A DNA stretch of 64,000 bases from [Phialemoniopsis] sp. UDSM-2020 (GCA_018873225.1 JAEILZ010000006.1:3038001-3102000); one strand, 5' to 3'. Counted from the first letter of the stretch, positions 1-12,197 are shown. The notes: generated by a model from the letters alone, not told the origin. Program-made: numbers and translations.

Positions 1-821
1 TTGATGAGCGGTCTGATTGAGGGGGCCGAGGTCTTGGGGTCTGGGCCTCGTGCGGTTGGGGGCAGGAGGTCTCGTGTAGTAAGGAGTCTAGCTCCACGGC
101 CGGCAGTGATGCCCGTGGCCGGCTCGGCCTCGATGTGATCGAGATTGAGCGGTGTGAGCTTGTAGTTGAGATCCACGCGCTTCTGATTTGCCTTGTTGGC
201 TTTGTTGTTTGCTCTTTTCTTCTTGCGCATCACTTCATTATCTCCAACAAAGAAAGCGTCTACGCCCTTTGGGCGCTCTCCGATATCCTCCAGGTACTGG
301 ACATTAAGAAGCTCATCGTAGGCGCGATTGAGGTCTCCTGCTGATGTCTTGAGAGCATATGCAACGTCAAACTCGGTTAGATCTGGGAAACTGAGCTGCA
401 GCTCTGCCGTCTTGTCCTCATCGGTCCAGGTCGTGGTGTCGAGGGTCCCATAAACCTCGTCACGCGTGTCGGAACGTTCTGAGGCGACGTCAAAGAGGCT
501 GGTGCGCTCCGAGTCCGAAGTACGCGCCCGCGAGCTGTCTGTCACAGTGTTGGTCGTGTCTGGCTCGAGGTTCAGCGCCTCGAGATCAGAGGCCACGTTT
601 TCATACGGCAATCCGCTCGAGTTGAAGCCCGAGGCTTCCTCGGCAACGACATTCTCTGCAATTAGCAGAAGAGACTGGCGCGCCTCATTGAATGACTGCT
701 TCAGGTCATAATCGCTGGCAATGGTGAGGATGAGGGGTTCGTCTAGGTGCGAGCGGAACTCATCGAGCAGCTTGGAGGTGAGAGTGTCGACATCATCACT
801 TTCATCGACCCCACCAGCCAT
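1..821 (-). CDS. CUE-domain protein, Cue2/Smr-type, 3'-truncated by window edge
   Basis: Reading the minus strand from the ATG at 821 gives an open frame of 273 codons that runs off the window, so the C-terminus is missing. Residues about 138-180 (AELQLSFPDLTEFDVAYAL through LLNVQYLED) fit a CUE ubiquitin-binding helix bundle, with the F-P pair and a terminal leucine pair. Residues about 13-60 (LLDEFRSHLDEPLILTIASD) may be a second, weaker CUE-like bundle. A lysine/asparagine-rich basic stretch follows at about 199-215. Two CUE-like domains at the N-terminus recall yeast Cue2, which ends in an Smr nuclease domain and acts in no-go mRNA decay. The Smr domain, if present, lies outside the window, so the Cue2 assignment is inference. 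No in-frame ATG upstream of 821 looks better placed. Confidence 0.7.
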   Translation of the reverse strand, partial: MAGGVDESDDVDTLTSKLLDEFRSHLDEPLILTIASDYDLKQSFNEARQSLLLIAENVVAEEASGFNSSGLPYENVASDLEALNLEPDTTNTVTDSSRARTSDSERTSLFDVASERSDTRDEVYGTLDTTTWTDEDKTAELQLSFPDLTEFDVAYALKTSAGDLNRAYDELLNVQYLEDIGERPKGVDAFFVGDNEVMRKKKRANNKANKANQKRVDLNYKLTPLNLDHIEAEPATGITAGRGARLLTTRDLLPPTARGPDPKTSAPSIRPLI

Positions 822-2178
822 CACAGCTCAGCGCGCGCAACGGGTCGCTTCTAAGCAGCGGGAGAGACACGGCCGAGGGGTGAGAAGTCTGGAGAATAGC
901 GATACATGGGTTCTGACACGGGTTGGGGAAGAGTTGAGTTCATTGCTCTCGATGTAGAGTTCGTGTTTTTGGTGAGCAATTCAGGTTGGTGTGAATCGCG
1001 CGCGGGGCTGAAAAGTGGTGGTCCAGGTTTTGGTGCGGCCGCTAACATCTCCCACTAGCCCGGCCGGCTAGAGGCTGTTAGTGACTGCATTTCGGTGGCT
1101 TGCAGCTTGCATCAGCAAGAAACCGCCAATGAGCACATTTGATCTTGGTGTTGTTTGGCTTCTTTGAGAGTTTCGTGAGTGAAATGTTGTACAACATCAA
1201 GTAATGCAGAGGACACCTTGCATAAGGTACTCTTCACCGCACTGCAGGCGACGTGAGAAGGCAGGTAGACTTGCCCTCCGTTCAAGCCCGTCTCCAGCCG
1301 ATGATCGTCACCATTGGGACGGACGCTAAGATCCGTGGCCAGGCAAGTGGGTGTCGAAAATGTTGACGGTTCTTGATCAATCTCTACCCCAATTGCTAAC
1401 GGGGTGAACGATCGATTCGGCAGTGGGATAAATCAAACCGTCAACTGGGTACTCTGACACCACTTGCCAGCCTGGAGACTTTGTTGACGTGGGAATATCA
1501 GTGACGGATGATGTGGTCTTCCTGTTCCTCAATCAGTGCCTGATGCATGGTTACACCAACAGGGCAATTCCTCGGCATGAATCCCTGCAGGACCTGGCTA
1601 GCACATGCTAAAACAGCCCTGGATTCCCAGACAAGGCGACGTCAGCCCGCTAACCTGCTTCAGCGCAGCTTGTCCACAGAGGAGCAACATTGAACCGTCC
1701 GGAGAGACAGATCTGAAGATGTTGACAGCACAGATTCAAACCCTTCTCTGGCCTTTGAATCGGGAATATGAGAGCATGAACAGGACAGGTATCTACCAAT
1801 TAGGCCGCGCGTTCCTTGAATCGCGAAGGGACTGTCATTGGGAGCTCCGTAAGAAGAGTCATCCAGGTACCCGACCCGAATTAAGCTGCATGGACTAGAG
1901 ATCAGCCCGGATCGGGCAATGAGACGCCTGCTGTTACGCAGCTCCGGGACCCGCGGAGACTTTGACACGCTAAAGCACGATACCCATTAAATAAGGCCAG
2001 GTCCGGCCAACGATCTCGCCGCCAAAAACTCGTGATAGCCAGATAACGTGCTGCTTTTGCTCCATCTTCATTCGTTTATTACTCCTTGTTCTCTTGCTCC
2101 GTCATTCTTCTCAAAGCGTGTATATTTGTATCTTATCGCAGCTCTCCAGATACCTGCTCAGACATTTCAACCCACGTC
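822..2178. other. Intergenic, divergent CUE gene / amidase
   Basis: Divergent upstream region between the CUE-domain gene and the amidase. Short open frames here have no recognisable protein pattern. The one structured element is an imperfect inverted repeat at 1339-1475, listed separately. The stretch from about 2047 is pyrimidine-rich, as expected for a fungal 5' leader. Confidence 0.6.
1339..1475. repeat. Imperfect inverted repeat with nested hairpin
   Basis: The left arm carries CCAGG, CAAGTGGGTGTC and GTTGACGGTT (1339-1371). The right arm carries the complements AACCGTCAAC, GACACCACTTGCC and CCTGG (1436-1475) in mirror order, with small indels. The loop contains a second small stem, ACCCC (1386-1390) against GGGGT (1401-1405). 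No target-site duplication was identified. Confidence 0.6.
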
Positions 2179-4189
2179 ATGGGCTCACTTGGCCCCCCCA
2201 AGAAGAGGTTCTTCAACTATCCACGGCCTTTGAAAGGGTGAGTTCCGATACTTCCGCACGTATCCGCTACATCTTGCTTGCCCTCGGCCCACACCATGGC
2301 AAGCTTTAAAAATGTGATGATCATCGTAGAATAACACAACGGCAGCCCGGAGGCCCCTCATTTAAACAAACGCAAGCCGAATCCGCCCTTGCGCGGCTTC
2401 GTCCTCGTTGTCGCAGTATGGATGTAGGTCTCAGAAGCTCTCACCGCCTCCCTCCAAGACTTGAACCTCACTAACCTCTTATCATGAAAGCCTGGACTGG
2501 GTTCGCCCGATCAGGGAGATCATCTGGCGCAACGCAGGCTTCAGCGATCTGCGCAAGCTTTGGGAGTACCTTCAGGACTATGAGCCTCTTTACGACCCTA
2601 CGGTCGTCCCCATCGAAAGCGGTGATGAGGCCGATGGGTCAAGTGAAGCTCCTACGACCCTTGCCAAGCGCACATTCAAGTTCCCCGAGGCGAACAAGTA
2701 TTACTCTGTCGAGGACTACCATGACCTGTTCGTCTCTGGCGAGCTCACTCCCACCGATGTCGCCAAGACTCTGCTCCCCCTAATTCGGCGAGACACCACT
2801 CCGCCAGGCGAGCACTCCATCGCGTGGTTTGACACCAAGGTTGACCTCGTCCTCAAGGCCGCTGAGGAGTCCACGCGGCGGTACAAGGAGAAGCGCCCTC
2901 TCGGCCTGCTCGATGGCGTACCGACCGCCGTCAAGGACGAGTACGACATGGACGGCTACGTGACGTCGCTGGGCTCCAAGAACGACTACACCGGCACCGC
3001 CGTCGAGGACGACTCCATCGCCTCCTGGTGCGTCCGCCGGCTCGAGAGCGAGGGCTGCGTCCTCCTCGGCAAGCTCTCCATGGTCGAATTCGGCCTCGAC
3101 ACCCCCGGCAACAACCCCAACCTCGGCACGCCGCCCAACCCCTACAACCCCAAGTACTACACCGGCGGCAGCTCCTCGGGCTCCGCGTACGCCGTCGCCG
3201 CTGGCCTGATCCCCATCGCCCTCGGCTCCGACGGCGGCGGCAGCATCCGCATCCCGTCCTCCTTCTGCTCCGTCTTCGGCCTCAAGCCCACCCACGCCCG
3301 CATCTCCTTCAACCCGGGCCACAACCACTCCTACACCTGCGCCTCCCTCGGCCCCATCGCGGCCGACATCCGCTCCCTCGCCATCGTCTACTCGGCCATC
3401 GCCCAGCCCCACCCGTCATCCCAATTCCCCGCCGAGCTCCCGGCGCCGCGCCTCCTGCACCCTACCCCGTCCCACACGAAGCTCATCGGCATCCCCGAGG
3501 CCTGGTTCTCCCGCGCGTCCCCGGCCGTCCAGCAGCTCACCCGCTCCCTACTAGACAAGCTCATCCAGGAGCGCGGCTACCGCCCCGTCCCCATTTCCAT
3601 CCCCTTCCCGCACGAAGGTCAAATGTCCCACGCCATGACCATCCTGACCGACGCCGCCACCGCCCTCGTCCCGGAGATCTGCGGCGGGCTCACGCCCACG
3701 ACGCGCATCCTTCTCGCCCTGGGCCGCACGACGCCCGCCTCCGACTTTTTGCTGGCGCAGAAGCTGCGCCGCTTGCTCACGCAGCACCTCGCCGCCCTCT
3801 GGGCCGAGCACCGGGGCATGCTGATCGCGACGCCCGTCACGGCCTGCGCAGGCTGGCCTGTGCGCAGCGCGTCCGAGTACCGCTACGGCGTGAGTGACGG
3901 CGACCGCACGCTGCGGTCCATGGAGTACGTCTGGCTGGCCAATTTCTGCGGCCTGCCTTCGATGAGCGTGCCGGCGGGATATGTGGTGCCCGGGGACGGC
4001 GAGGACGAGGTAGCGGGCCCCGAGAGGGAGGGCAAGGTCCCCGTAGGCCTCATGGTCGCGGGAGAGTGGGCGGCTGAAAAAGAGCTGTTGCAGTTTGGGC
4101 TGGATGCCGAGGAGGTGGGCGCTGAGAGGAGGTGTCGGCCGCCGATATGGGTTGATGTTGTGCAGAGGGCGAGGGAGGATAAGGTATGA
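2179..4189 (+). CDS. Amidase signature family hydrolase
   Basis: Exons 2179-2237, 2346-2423 and 2491-4189 give 611 residues. The splices restore a continuous N-terminus (MGSLGPPKKRFFNYPRPLKG, then PEAPHLNKRKPNPPLRGFV). The amidase signature Ser-cisSer-Lys triad is visible: Lys about 194 in TAVKDEYD, cis-Ser about 273 in TGGSSSGSA, and the nucleophile Ser about 297 in GSDGGGSIRIPSS. Enzymes of this family hydrolyse carboxylic amides; the substrate cannot be read from the sequence. Length is typical of fungal amidases with an N-terminal extension. The gene converges on the GH78 gene, with only about 115 bp between the stop codons. No secretion signal is evident; a cytosolic enzyme is likely. 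Confidence 0.9.
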
Positions 4190-4304
4190 GGTTGTTGTAA
4201 TCTATGATTAGGGTAAGGGGAGGTGAAAGCATGCAACTCGAACGTAGATTATGAGTCGATAGACCAAAATGATAAATGCGCTGCCTCGTACCAGGACGCT
4301 GAAC

Positions 4305-6398
4305 CTAACTGACAACGATTTCATGCTTCCCCCCCGCAACATCCAACTTCACACTCACCCCTCTCCGATCCCACTTCCCACAGACAACCTTCCCATCGAT
4401 ATCAACTTTCGGTTTCCTCCCCTCTACAACAACAGGCAACACAACCACGCCCTTCGTATTCTGCGGCGTCTCAATCATAGCCTTGTATCCGCCACCGTTC
4501 TTACCATCTCGAGTCCAGCTCGCCCGAAACTTCCCCAGCCCCGTAACGAACCCGCCCTCAGCCCGGCCCAGATCCCCAAACTGCGGCGCGAACCTCCACC
4601 TTGTCCCCAACACATCCGTGACACTCAGCCCGAGCACAAACTCCGTTAGTGCCGCCGTCGGCCCGCTCGACCACCCATGCGCATGGCTCACGTACGACGG
4701 ATCCCCGCCGTAGCCCCTGTTCCAGCGGTACCCGAACGTTCCATTCACAAGGTACCCCTCGATGACAGTGCTCTGCGTGCCGTTCGGGTGGCGCAGGTAC
4801 CACCCCCAGCTGCGGCGGATCAGCTCGAGCGCCCTGTCGGCCTTCCCAGCGGCCAGGTGCGCCTGTATCTCGAACGACGAGATGAACGGCGAGATGTTGC
4901 CCGGCAACTCGGGCGCCTCGGCGCCGATGGGCGTCCAGTTCTGCGTCAGGCGGTCCGAGATGAGGGACGCGGTCGGCGAGGCCGGGTCGACGAGGGAGAA
5001 CAGCAGGGCCATCGAGTTGGCGTCCTGTGGGTGGAGAGCTGTGTCGGTGGCGTTGTCCTTGAAGGCGCCGTAGGCTGGGTCGAAGCAGTACTGCATGGTG
5101 GCTTCCTGCAGAGCTGCGGCGCGCTGGAGCCAGGCTTCGCCGAGCGATGCGTCCTCACCGGCCCAGCGCGCGAGCTCGGCGCCCGTGGTCAGCGCGCGGT
5201 AGAGAATGACCTGCGCCTCGGTCATGTTGTACCCGGTCTGCCAGCGCGCCCAGTCACGCGTGCCATTGGCGTTGAGCAAGCCGGAGGGATATGTCTGCTT
5301 GCCCGTGATGAAGGCCATGGCGCGCAGATAGCGGTCCCAGTTCGCCCTCAGAAAAGCCGTGTCGTTGGTGTACAGGACGTAATTGTAGGTCCCGATCATG
5401 GACCACATGTGGTACGTGTCGCTGTTCTGCTGCAGCAGGGGCGGGCCGGCCTCGGGGAAGGAGCCGTCGGCGTTCTGGTGGTCGTACATGGCCTGCAGAG
5501 CGTTGCGGATGGACTCGAGGTCGCCGGTGCTGACAAAGGCCGAGGGCACGGCAATGCCCATGTCGCCGGGCCAGACGGCGCGGTCGCGCTTGGCGCCGTC
5601 GACGATGACGGTGTCGCCGTTGCCGATGGTGCCGTTGTTAGCCCAGCCGGTGCGCAGGAAGGGCGAGTGCCGGCCCGCGGTGGTCGGGACAGCGTTGGTC
5701 TGCAGGGTGTAGGCGCCGGCGTACCAGATCTTGTTGAGCAGGTCGTCGTCGCAGTCGAAGTAGCCCTGGTACGCCCGGAGGTTGGACCAAGTGGGCTGGA
5801 AACCGATCTCCAAAGACACATCCTTGATGGTGACCTCGGCCGCCGGCGAGATGAGGAAGAGCGTCATGTAGCGGAATCCACCTCGCAGCTTCTCGTCCGG
5901 CATTACGTAGACGACCTCGGCACTGCCCTGGCCGACCGTAAAGTTGGAGTAGATGGCGCCGTCGGGTCCCTTCTGCGAGCCGTTGGACCCGTCGGACCAC
6001 TCGCCGATCCAGTTCTTGGCTTCCGTGAACGCCAAGCCCACGGCGCCGTCTCCGGCGCCGGACACGGAGTACTTGAGCGTGACAATGCCGCCGACTTCGA
6101 GGCCGAAGTCGAAGACGAGGCTGGAGCCGTTGCCCTGAAGTTGCATAACGGCTGGGTACGATGAAAGCACTTTGCCGTCATGCACAGACAGAATCGACTT
6201 GGGCGCGACATGGCGAGAGGCGGGAGCGTAGATGTTGTCATCCCATGGACCTGGGAACGCTGCCTCTGTGACGGAGGTACAGGGCGTGTCTCGCCAGCAC
6301 GTCTGCCCCAGAACGAATTGCGCGGAGGCGCAGAGATACAAGAGCCCTCTCAACATTCTCGCCGATCGATTGATCTTCTCAATGCCTGGAGACCGCAT
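4305..6398 (-). CDS. Secreted GH78-type alpha-L-rhamnosidase
   Basis: Intronless frame of 697 codons. The first ATG gives a polar 14-residue lead; the second (residue 15, MLRGLLYLCASAQFVLGQ) begins a clean signal peptide and is the more likely start. The body matches six-hairpin glycosidases of family 78: an N-terminal beta domain, then an alpha/alpha barrel with TTAGRHSPFLRTGW, AVWPGDMGIAVPSAF and a late HAHGWSSGPTAALTEFVLG. Many N-x-S/T sequons fit an extracellular glycoprotein. The expected role is removal of terminal rhamnose from pectin side chains or plant glycosides. Exact substrate and catalytic acid are not resolved here. Confidence 0.82.
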   Translation of the reverse strand: MRSPGIEKINRSARMLRGLLYLCASAQFVLGQTCWRDTPCTSVTEAAFPGPWDDNIYAPASRHVAPKSILSVHDGKVLSSYPAVMQLQGNGSSLVFDFGLEVGGIVTLKYSVSGAGDGAVGLAFTEAKNWIGEWSDGSNGSQKGPDGAIYSNFTVGQGSAEVVYVMPDEKLRGGFRYMTLFLISPAAEVTIKDVSLEIGFQPTWSNLRAYQGYFDCDDDLLNKIWYAGAYTLQTNAVPTTAGRHSPFLRTGWANNGTIGNGDTVIVDGAKRDRAVWPGDMGIAVPSAFVSTGDLESIRNALQAMYDHQNADGSFPEAGPPLLQQNSDTYHMWSMIGTYNYVLYTNDTAFLRANWDRYLRAMAFITGKQTYPSGLLNANGTRDWARWQTGYNMTEAQVILYRALTTGAELARWAGEDASLGEAWLQRAAALQEATMQYCFDPAYGAFKDNATDTALHPQDANSMALLFSLVDPASPTASLISDRLTQNWTPIGAEAPELPGNISPFISSFEIQAHLAAGKADRALELIRRSWGWYLRHPNGTQSTVIEGYLVNGTFGYRWNRGYGGDPSYVSHAHGWSSGPTAALTEFVLGLSVTDVLGTRWRFAPQFGDLGRAEGGFVTGLGKFRASWTRDGKNGGGYKAMIETPQNTKGVVVLPVVVEGRKPKVDIDGKVVCGKWDRRGVSVKLDVAGGKHEIVVS

Positions 6399-8988
6399 CT
6401 TGCCATCCTACTCCATCACGGAACGCGTTCAAAATATATACGCTCCATCCTCAGGATCTATCTCCGCTTGTTCCTTACAACGAAATTACAGAAAAGGCTC
6501 AAGAAAGGGCAAGAGCAGAGGAACAGGGGTGTTCTCGGGTGAAGTAGAATTCCGAGAAGATAAATTATCCGGAGCCATCTGTGGTTTGCCCATGATGGGT
6601 GATAGTAACAGAGCGCGTGCGTGGAGAAGTGGAGGCTCCGCTCCTGCTAAAATGGCCTTCTGCCGCGCGGGGGGAGCATTGAAAAATGAGGAGACGAGGG
6701 GAAGAGATCGGCGTAGCACCACTAGCCGGGTCAGGGTCTCGTCGACTGTAATACCGAAGATGCGAGCAAGGACTCGAATTTGAAGCTGTGAGGCTCTGAG
6801 CTCTGCACAAGAGAAGAGGTTCGAAGCCTCACGATGGTGTTTAGGGAGAAAGGAGAGTGTGGAAAGAACGCAACGACTAATGATTAGTGTTCCTCAATTC
6901 GATATCGAACTTGGTACATCATTGCCGATCTTGTTGGCTACCGTACTAGGCAGAAGATCAACCCATGAAGGTTGAAGGCACACTTTGAGATCACCCTGTG
7001 TTAGTGGAGCATTGAGTGTTGAGAGAGGACGATGTGTGAAGGATCCATCTCAGCCAGGTAGAAGAGGACTAGATGCAGGCCAAGCTTCACGAACCAAGCC
7101 ACGCAATCGTTTGCGGGGCAAGAGCAAGATGGTTTGCAGGGCTGAACGCTTACGGTACCCTTGGCAGGATCGCTTCCCCAGGATCATCGGCAAACAATTC
7201 TTGTTGCGTCATTCAACTGAGCAACTCCAAGTATTGTCAGAAGAGCGGTGACCAGAGAGAAGAGAGTCTAGTCCATCCTGAAGACCAAACCCGCGACATG
7301 CCGTTGACCTGCCCGCCATGCTTTTCTTCGAATACCACTAGTAAACAGCGTGAATGTTTCAACGGCAGGAGTGCACTGAGACGGTCAACATAAGCTTCTG
7401 GTGGATGGTGATGCAGATCCTCGCATGTAATCGGCACTGAGCCCATCAAATCACCGTCTTGGGTTGTTACCGCAGAAATGGACTCGGAAAGGTTCGACAA
7501 GTGTCACGTTGCCCACAAGTGCCCAGCATCTTTCCCCTCACCAAATTTGGTGTGAATTGATTCAGGGACTTGCTGAAGAGGAGGAAATGAGATGCATCTC
7601 GCGTGATTTGAGACACGGGAAAGACCGTGTGCCGATCTTGTGGGGGAGGGGAAAGCAAAGAGCATGGCAGAAGTTACGAAGCCAGAGGTATCAAACGAGC
7701 TCGGTAGAAGGGGTTAAATTGAGCATAATAAACATGCAGGCTGTAAATCATGACACAGAGACAAGCGGGAAATGACGTTGTTCTGATCGCCCGGGAACAA
7801 TGAACCCTGGTATTCTGGCAGCAGACTCGCTCCAGTCTCTCTCGACCTCTGCTTGGCTAGCCTGCATGGCTCGGCCTCACAGCCGCTTTGGCGTCATTTG
7901 TTGCTTTGGTCGCTTGGAGGTGTCATATCTTGGTCAGGGTGGGGGAGGGCGAGGTTACATTGGACGGTGATGGATAACATAAAAGGCAGAATAAAGATAA
8001 TTAATTCGTGCTAACCTTGCTCCTCACAAATGACAGGGTGTTCTGTTCAGCGAGTATGACTTCGACTTTGGGTCCCCTTACTTGATCGCTGGAACAGTCA
8101 TGAGCGTCTTCCTCATACTTTAAGTAAGTAGTCTCTGAGGGAAGAGATGGCGATGATGCAGATCCAACTGCATCAATCCTGATGACACAGAGAGAGAGAC
8201 GCGAACCAAGATGCGCGCTTTTAGTGCAGATTGATACACACGTGACAGCTGCCAACCTGAAATGGAAGACCCAGGCGCTAATCTCGTCGCCAAAAAACAA
8301 CTGGAGACAGGCCTCAATGCTCCATCCTCCCAAATAAAGCCACGGGATAAGCCCAAGCCCAGATCGTTCTAGCGCAGTTTAGTGCCAAACCAACCCTCAC
8401 TCTGCGTGGTCCAGGTGCGTGCATCTTGGTGTGTCTGCTGCTGCCACCCGCCCGCCCCCAGTGCCCAACCAGCCCGCCCGCTCTCTGCTGCCAGCGCCCA
8501 CCTGCAGTGCCCGCCCGCCGCCAAAACCCTTGTGCTTCAATCCTATTCGGCAACCAACCATGACGCCTTGGCGGTGATATCGTCAACTCACGCGGGCTCT
8601 TTAGCGACCAACATCTCTTCTCCTTTGTCTCCTGGCTATTGCACCGCTTGTCACCCGCCCGTATCACCACCGATTTCTCCCCCTGGCGCCCGTCCGCCAC
8701 GTTGTATGGGCCTCCAGACGCTTGCGGATGCGACTCGATCGCCGGGCTTTCTCCTCTCCTGAAATCCGAGCCGTTGTATTTCTACCAGGGGTCTTCTTTC
8801 AGGCGCCGAACCCACGACCGCCCCTTTCGACACGCCCGCCGATATCCTTTCCCTTCGACGGCCACCGTCTCTTCTCTCGTGCATGACGATATCGCGACAC
8901 CTGCCTGGTCGATTCCAATCGCCAAAGGCTGCACGATAGGGGATCACTCGGGTCCGGGCCTTGTTGGGGCCCCGTTCCTTACGTACAG
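6399..8988. other. Long intergenic / leader region before the Zds1-like gene
   Basis: About 2.6 kb between the divergent GH78 and Zds1-like genes. Short frames on both strands (for example 6985-7393) show no domain pattern or plausible splice chain. From about 8380 to 8990 the plus strand becomes strongly C/T-rich, with runs such as CCCGCCCGCCCCC. This is typical of long promoters and 5' leaders of fungal signalling genes. No RNA gene seen. Confidence 0.6.
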
Positions 8989-11900
8989 ATGATGGTGCGT
9001 CCTCCAAATCGCGCCCGCCTTTCCTTTGATCCCACTCGCACGCTACATGTGAAAAACGGCTCACTATACGCCGGAGAAATGCTGTTGCTTTGAAGATTTT
9101 GAACATCTGGGCGGGGATCACATCGATGGCTTAGTCCCGTGGCACATCACGGAAGGGATGACGGTGGCGGAATATGACCGGGCTAACCAGACACTTTCTC
9201 CTTTAGACCTCATCTAGGACCCGCGATGTTGGCGGCAGCTTTGCGACTCGTCGTGGACATGCCAGCCAGCTATCCATCTCCGACCCAACTCACCACGTAA
9301 CGGAAGCGATCGGCGACCTATACGGTGATAGCGATGAGGAATCCGTCCACGACGCCCGCCGGCAGTCCCGGCCGCTGAGCTTCATCGCCGCCCCCTACGG
9401 TGGAGAGCAGATCCAAAAGGACCAGCATGGGAAACAAAACCGCCCCGAGGATCGCCAGAAGCTGGTGCGCACGACCTCGGACCAGACCACACCCCAGATC
9501 AATACCTCGCTCCCCAACGGTCACCAACCCATAAAAAAGGCGCAGACGCTGCCCACGAGAATACCCAGCCAGCGAGGCAATTCCTACGAGGGCTCCTTGT
9601 CTCCTCGGTCGCCCATCTCCCCCATGTCACCGACGCTGTCCTTGCGGGACGTCCAAGGCGACTCATCCTCGTCCTTCCCGTTGACCAACATCGACGACCC
9701 CAACGACATTGCTCAGGAGCTCAGCAACTTGCAAGCGCTCCGGCGCATGTCAATGGATGTCGGCAACAACAGCGACCCGGACTTGCTCCCGTTCCAGGGG
9801 ATGACGCTGACGGCCATGCCGTCAATAGCACCGACTGGAGAGGACGATGAGGGCGATCTCTCGCGCTTGTTATGGGTGCCGGCCAAGGTTCATCCCGAAC
9901 TCGCTCCGGACCAATTCAAGAACTTTCTCGAAAAGAGGGTCAAGTCGATGAAGAGAAGATCGGGCGACTCTATGTTGTCCGTAGACACCGCAGATTCGAG
10001 CGATGCTGGAGGCCTGAGACGGAAAAAGTCCATGCTGTCAAAGCAGATTGACAAGAACGCAGCCGATAGTTATGTAGACGGGGCAGAGCGGCTCGAAAGA
10101 AGGCGTTCGCAGACCGGCCAGTCAGCTGCAGAGCTGAGCCTCGACGAGCTAGTCAACGACCCAACCAAGGTTGTGCAGAAGCTTACCCAGGATACTCAAA
10201 ACGCTGAGATCGGTCCCGAGAGGAGCAGTCTGGATAACGACATGCCCATACTACCCGTAGCGCCGGGAATGGGTTTGCGGAGGTCGACTCGTACAACATA
10301 TCGCAAGGGAGGGAGTCTTCGCGGCGGGAAAGGCGGTAGCCTACGTGGCGACCGCGTGCCATTTTCCAAAAGAGTCGCTGCCCGGGCACAAGCAGAGAAC
10401 GAGCCCGAGGATTTACCGAGCAGTTCAAGGTCTTCGGAATTCGAAGCACCTCCTGGCCATGGTCTGCAGCGCGTTCAGTCGGAACCTATTTCAGAGAACT
10501 TTTCGCGCCCCGCCAGGTCTGTGAGGAGGCAACACGGGTTTTCGAGGGAGTCACCGTCGACCGCTGTCGACACTGCCCGGCCCAACTCACCAGAGGAGGA
10601 CAACCACCCTCACTTTCCCGCCAGAAAGCAGTCTATCGACTCGACCATTTCTTCCTCATCTGTACCCACCATTGTGGAAACGCCTGCAGACGAGGCATCG
10701 CAACAAGAGTCTACTCTGCCGTCTAGACCATTTCCGCAACGTTCATCCTCACAGAAGGCGGGTCTTCAATATTCGTCGCAGCAGCCCGAAGAAGATCAAC
10801 CCCCACCAGCACAACAACCAACGCACCAGATCCCGACGCAGCCACCGCCACGATCTAGCAAGCGCCCATCGCTGCGCATGCCAGGCCATGCTTCTACTCC
10901 GTCTTCTTCTTCTTCTAACATGGATCACCAGCCTTCACCTGCCACAAATCACACCCTCAACGAGATGGCACAGCATCCCTCGCCTCTGCCAGGGGGCGGT
11001 GCTACGCGAACGGATAGTCTCACCTTTATCCCCACCATGTCTATGGACGAGCGGAGTTATCAGAGGAAGAAGGAGAAAGAAGAAAGTGAGCCTAGCAGAA
11101 CCATGAGCTGGAAATGGTTCAAGAGCGAAGACAAGGACAAGAAGAAGAAGAAGGAGAAAGAGAAGGAAAAAGAGCTAGAGAAAGAGAAGGAGAGGGAACG
11201 GGAGCGTGAAAAGGAGCGTGAACGAGAGAAGGACAAAGATAAGGATGAGCAGCGGAAGTCACGGTCAAAGCTGGGGGAGAAGGTACACGACAACGCGCGG
11301 CTCGACGTGCTGCAGAGCTCTATCGACAACGCCATTACGAAAGGGCGCGAGAGCCTCCTCCTTGATCGGGAGAGCATCGACAACAAGCTATCCGAAGAGC
11401 GCAAGAAGGAGAGCAGCAGAAAAGGCAGCGATTCCAAGAAGGAGAAGGACGGATTCTTCGGCTCCATCTTTGGCGGCTCGAAGAAGAAGGAGAGCAAGGA
11501 GCTGAGCACCCCTAAGACCAGTAAGCAGCGAGCTCTATCGCCAGAGCCGCCAGTCCGTCAGCTCAAGCCCGACATCGACTTCCCCTATACGCGCTTCCCC
11601 ATCGTTGAGGAGCGCGCCATTTATCGGATGGCGCACATCAAGCTGGCCAACCCGCGCCGCGACCTGCGCAGCCAGGTGCTCCTGTCCAATTTCATGTACT
11701 CGTACCTGGCTAAGGTCCAGGCTATGCACCCGCAGCTTAATGTGCCAGTGTCGCCACAGCAGAAACGCCAGGAGGAGGAACGAAAGCGACGCGAGCAGGA
11801 GCAGCAGTATCTTATGGAGCAGCAAATGCAGCAGCAACAGCAAGGGGACGGCCAGAGCAACATTGACCAGTTCAATTTCGAATACCATCGGGTAAGTCGT

Positions 11901-12197
11901 CCCCCTCAACCTCTTCGGGTACAAATCTAGATGATGGAATGCCCGCTGACTAACGTTGGATAGTCAACAAACCAGTACGGTGATGCAGGAGGCCACAATC
12001 AAGATGGCAGCGTTGATTATATAGATGACGCTCAGATATATGAGTATGACCATGGCGGCCACGATCAGAGGGAAGGAGGCGACTACCATCACGACCAGAA
12101 CGGCGGCCAGCAACAGGACTATTACGAGTATGACCAGCACGACGATGGTAGCGGTGGTAGCGGTGGGAGGAGAAACGACAGCAATGACATGTGGTGA
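8989..12197 (+). CDS. zds1: Zds1-family cell-polarity / mitotic-exit regulator
   Basis: Proposed exons 8989-8994 (ATG ATG, strong GTGCGT donor), 9207-11891 and 11964-12197, about 974 residues. The first exon is the weakest part: an alternative ATG lies near 9161. The diagnostic part is the C-terminal Zds domain at about 794-842 (FPYTRFPIVEERAIYRMAHI, followed by LRSQVLLSNFMYSYLAKVQ). An N-terminal block, LLWVPAKVHPELAPDQFKNF, is also conserved in the family. Between them lies a long disordered Ser/Pro-rich region and a highly charged Lys/Glu/Arg repeat (11140-11250). Yeast Zds1/Zds2 control PP2A-Cdc55, Cdc14 release and polarity; that role is taken from the family. The last exon encodes a Tyr/Asp/Gln-rich tail. 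Confidence 0.85.

Noticed and set aside
1605..1898. 97-codon frame with paired cysteines, considered as a zinc-cluster remnant
   Set aside because: Cysteine spacing does not fit a Zn2Cys6 or C2H2 pattern and no continuation was found.
2780..3897. Open frames overlapping the amidase on both strands
   Set aside because: Translations are Gly/Ala/Val- or Pro/Arg/His-rich shadows of the amidase, whose signature and catalytic triad fix the true frame.
4677..6164. Long plus-strand open frame (495 codons) opposite the rhamnosidase gene
   Set aside because: It is the antisense frame of a GC-rich gene with typical codon bias; its translation is low-complexity Val/Arg/Gly/Ala without motifs, while the minus strand encodes a clear GH78 protein.
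6815..6835. B-box-like GGTTCGAAGCC
   Set aside because: No A box or cloverleaf could be formed upstream; an isolated match to a short consensus.
6985..7393. Overlapping small plus-strand frames in the long spacer before zds1
   Set aside because: No recognisable residues, splice chain or start context.
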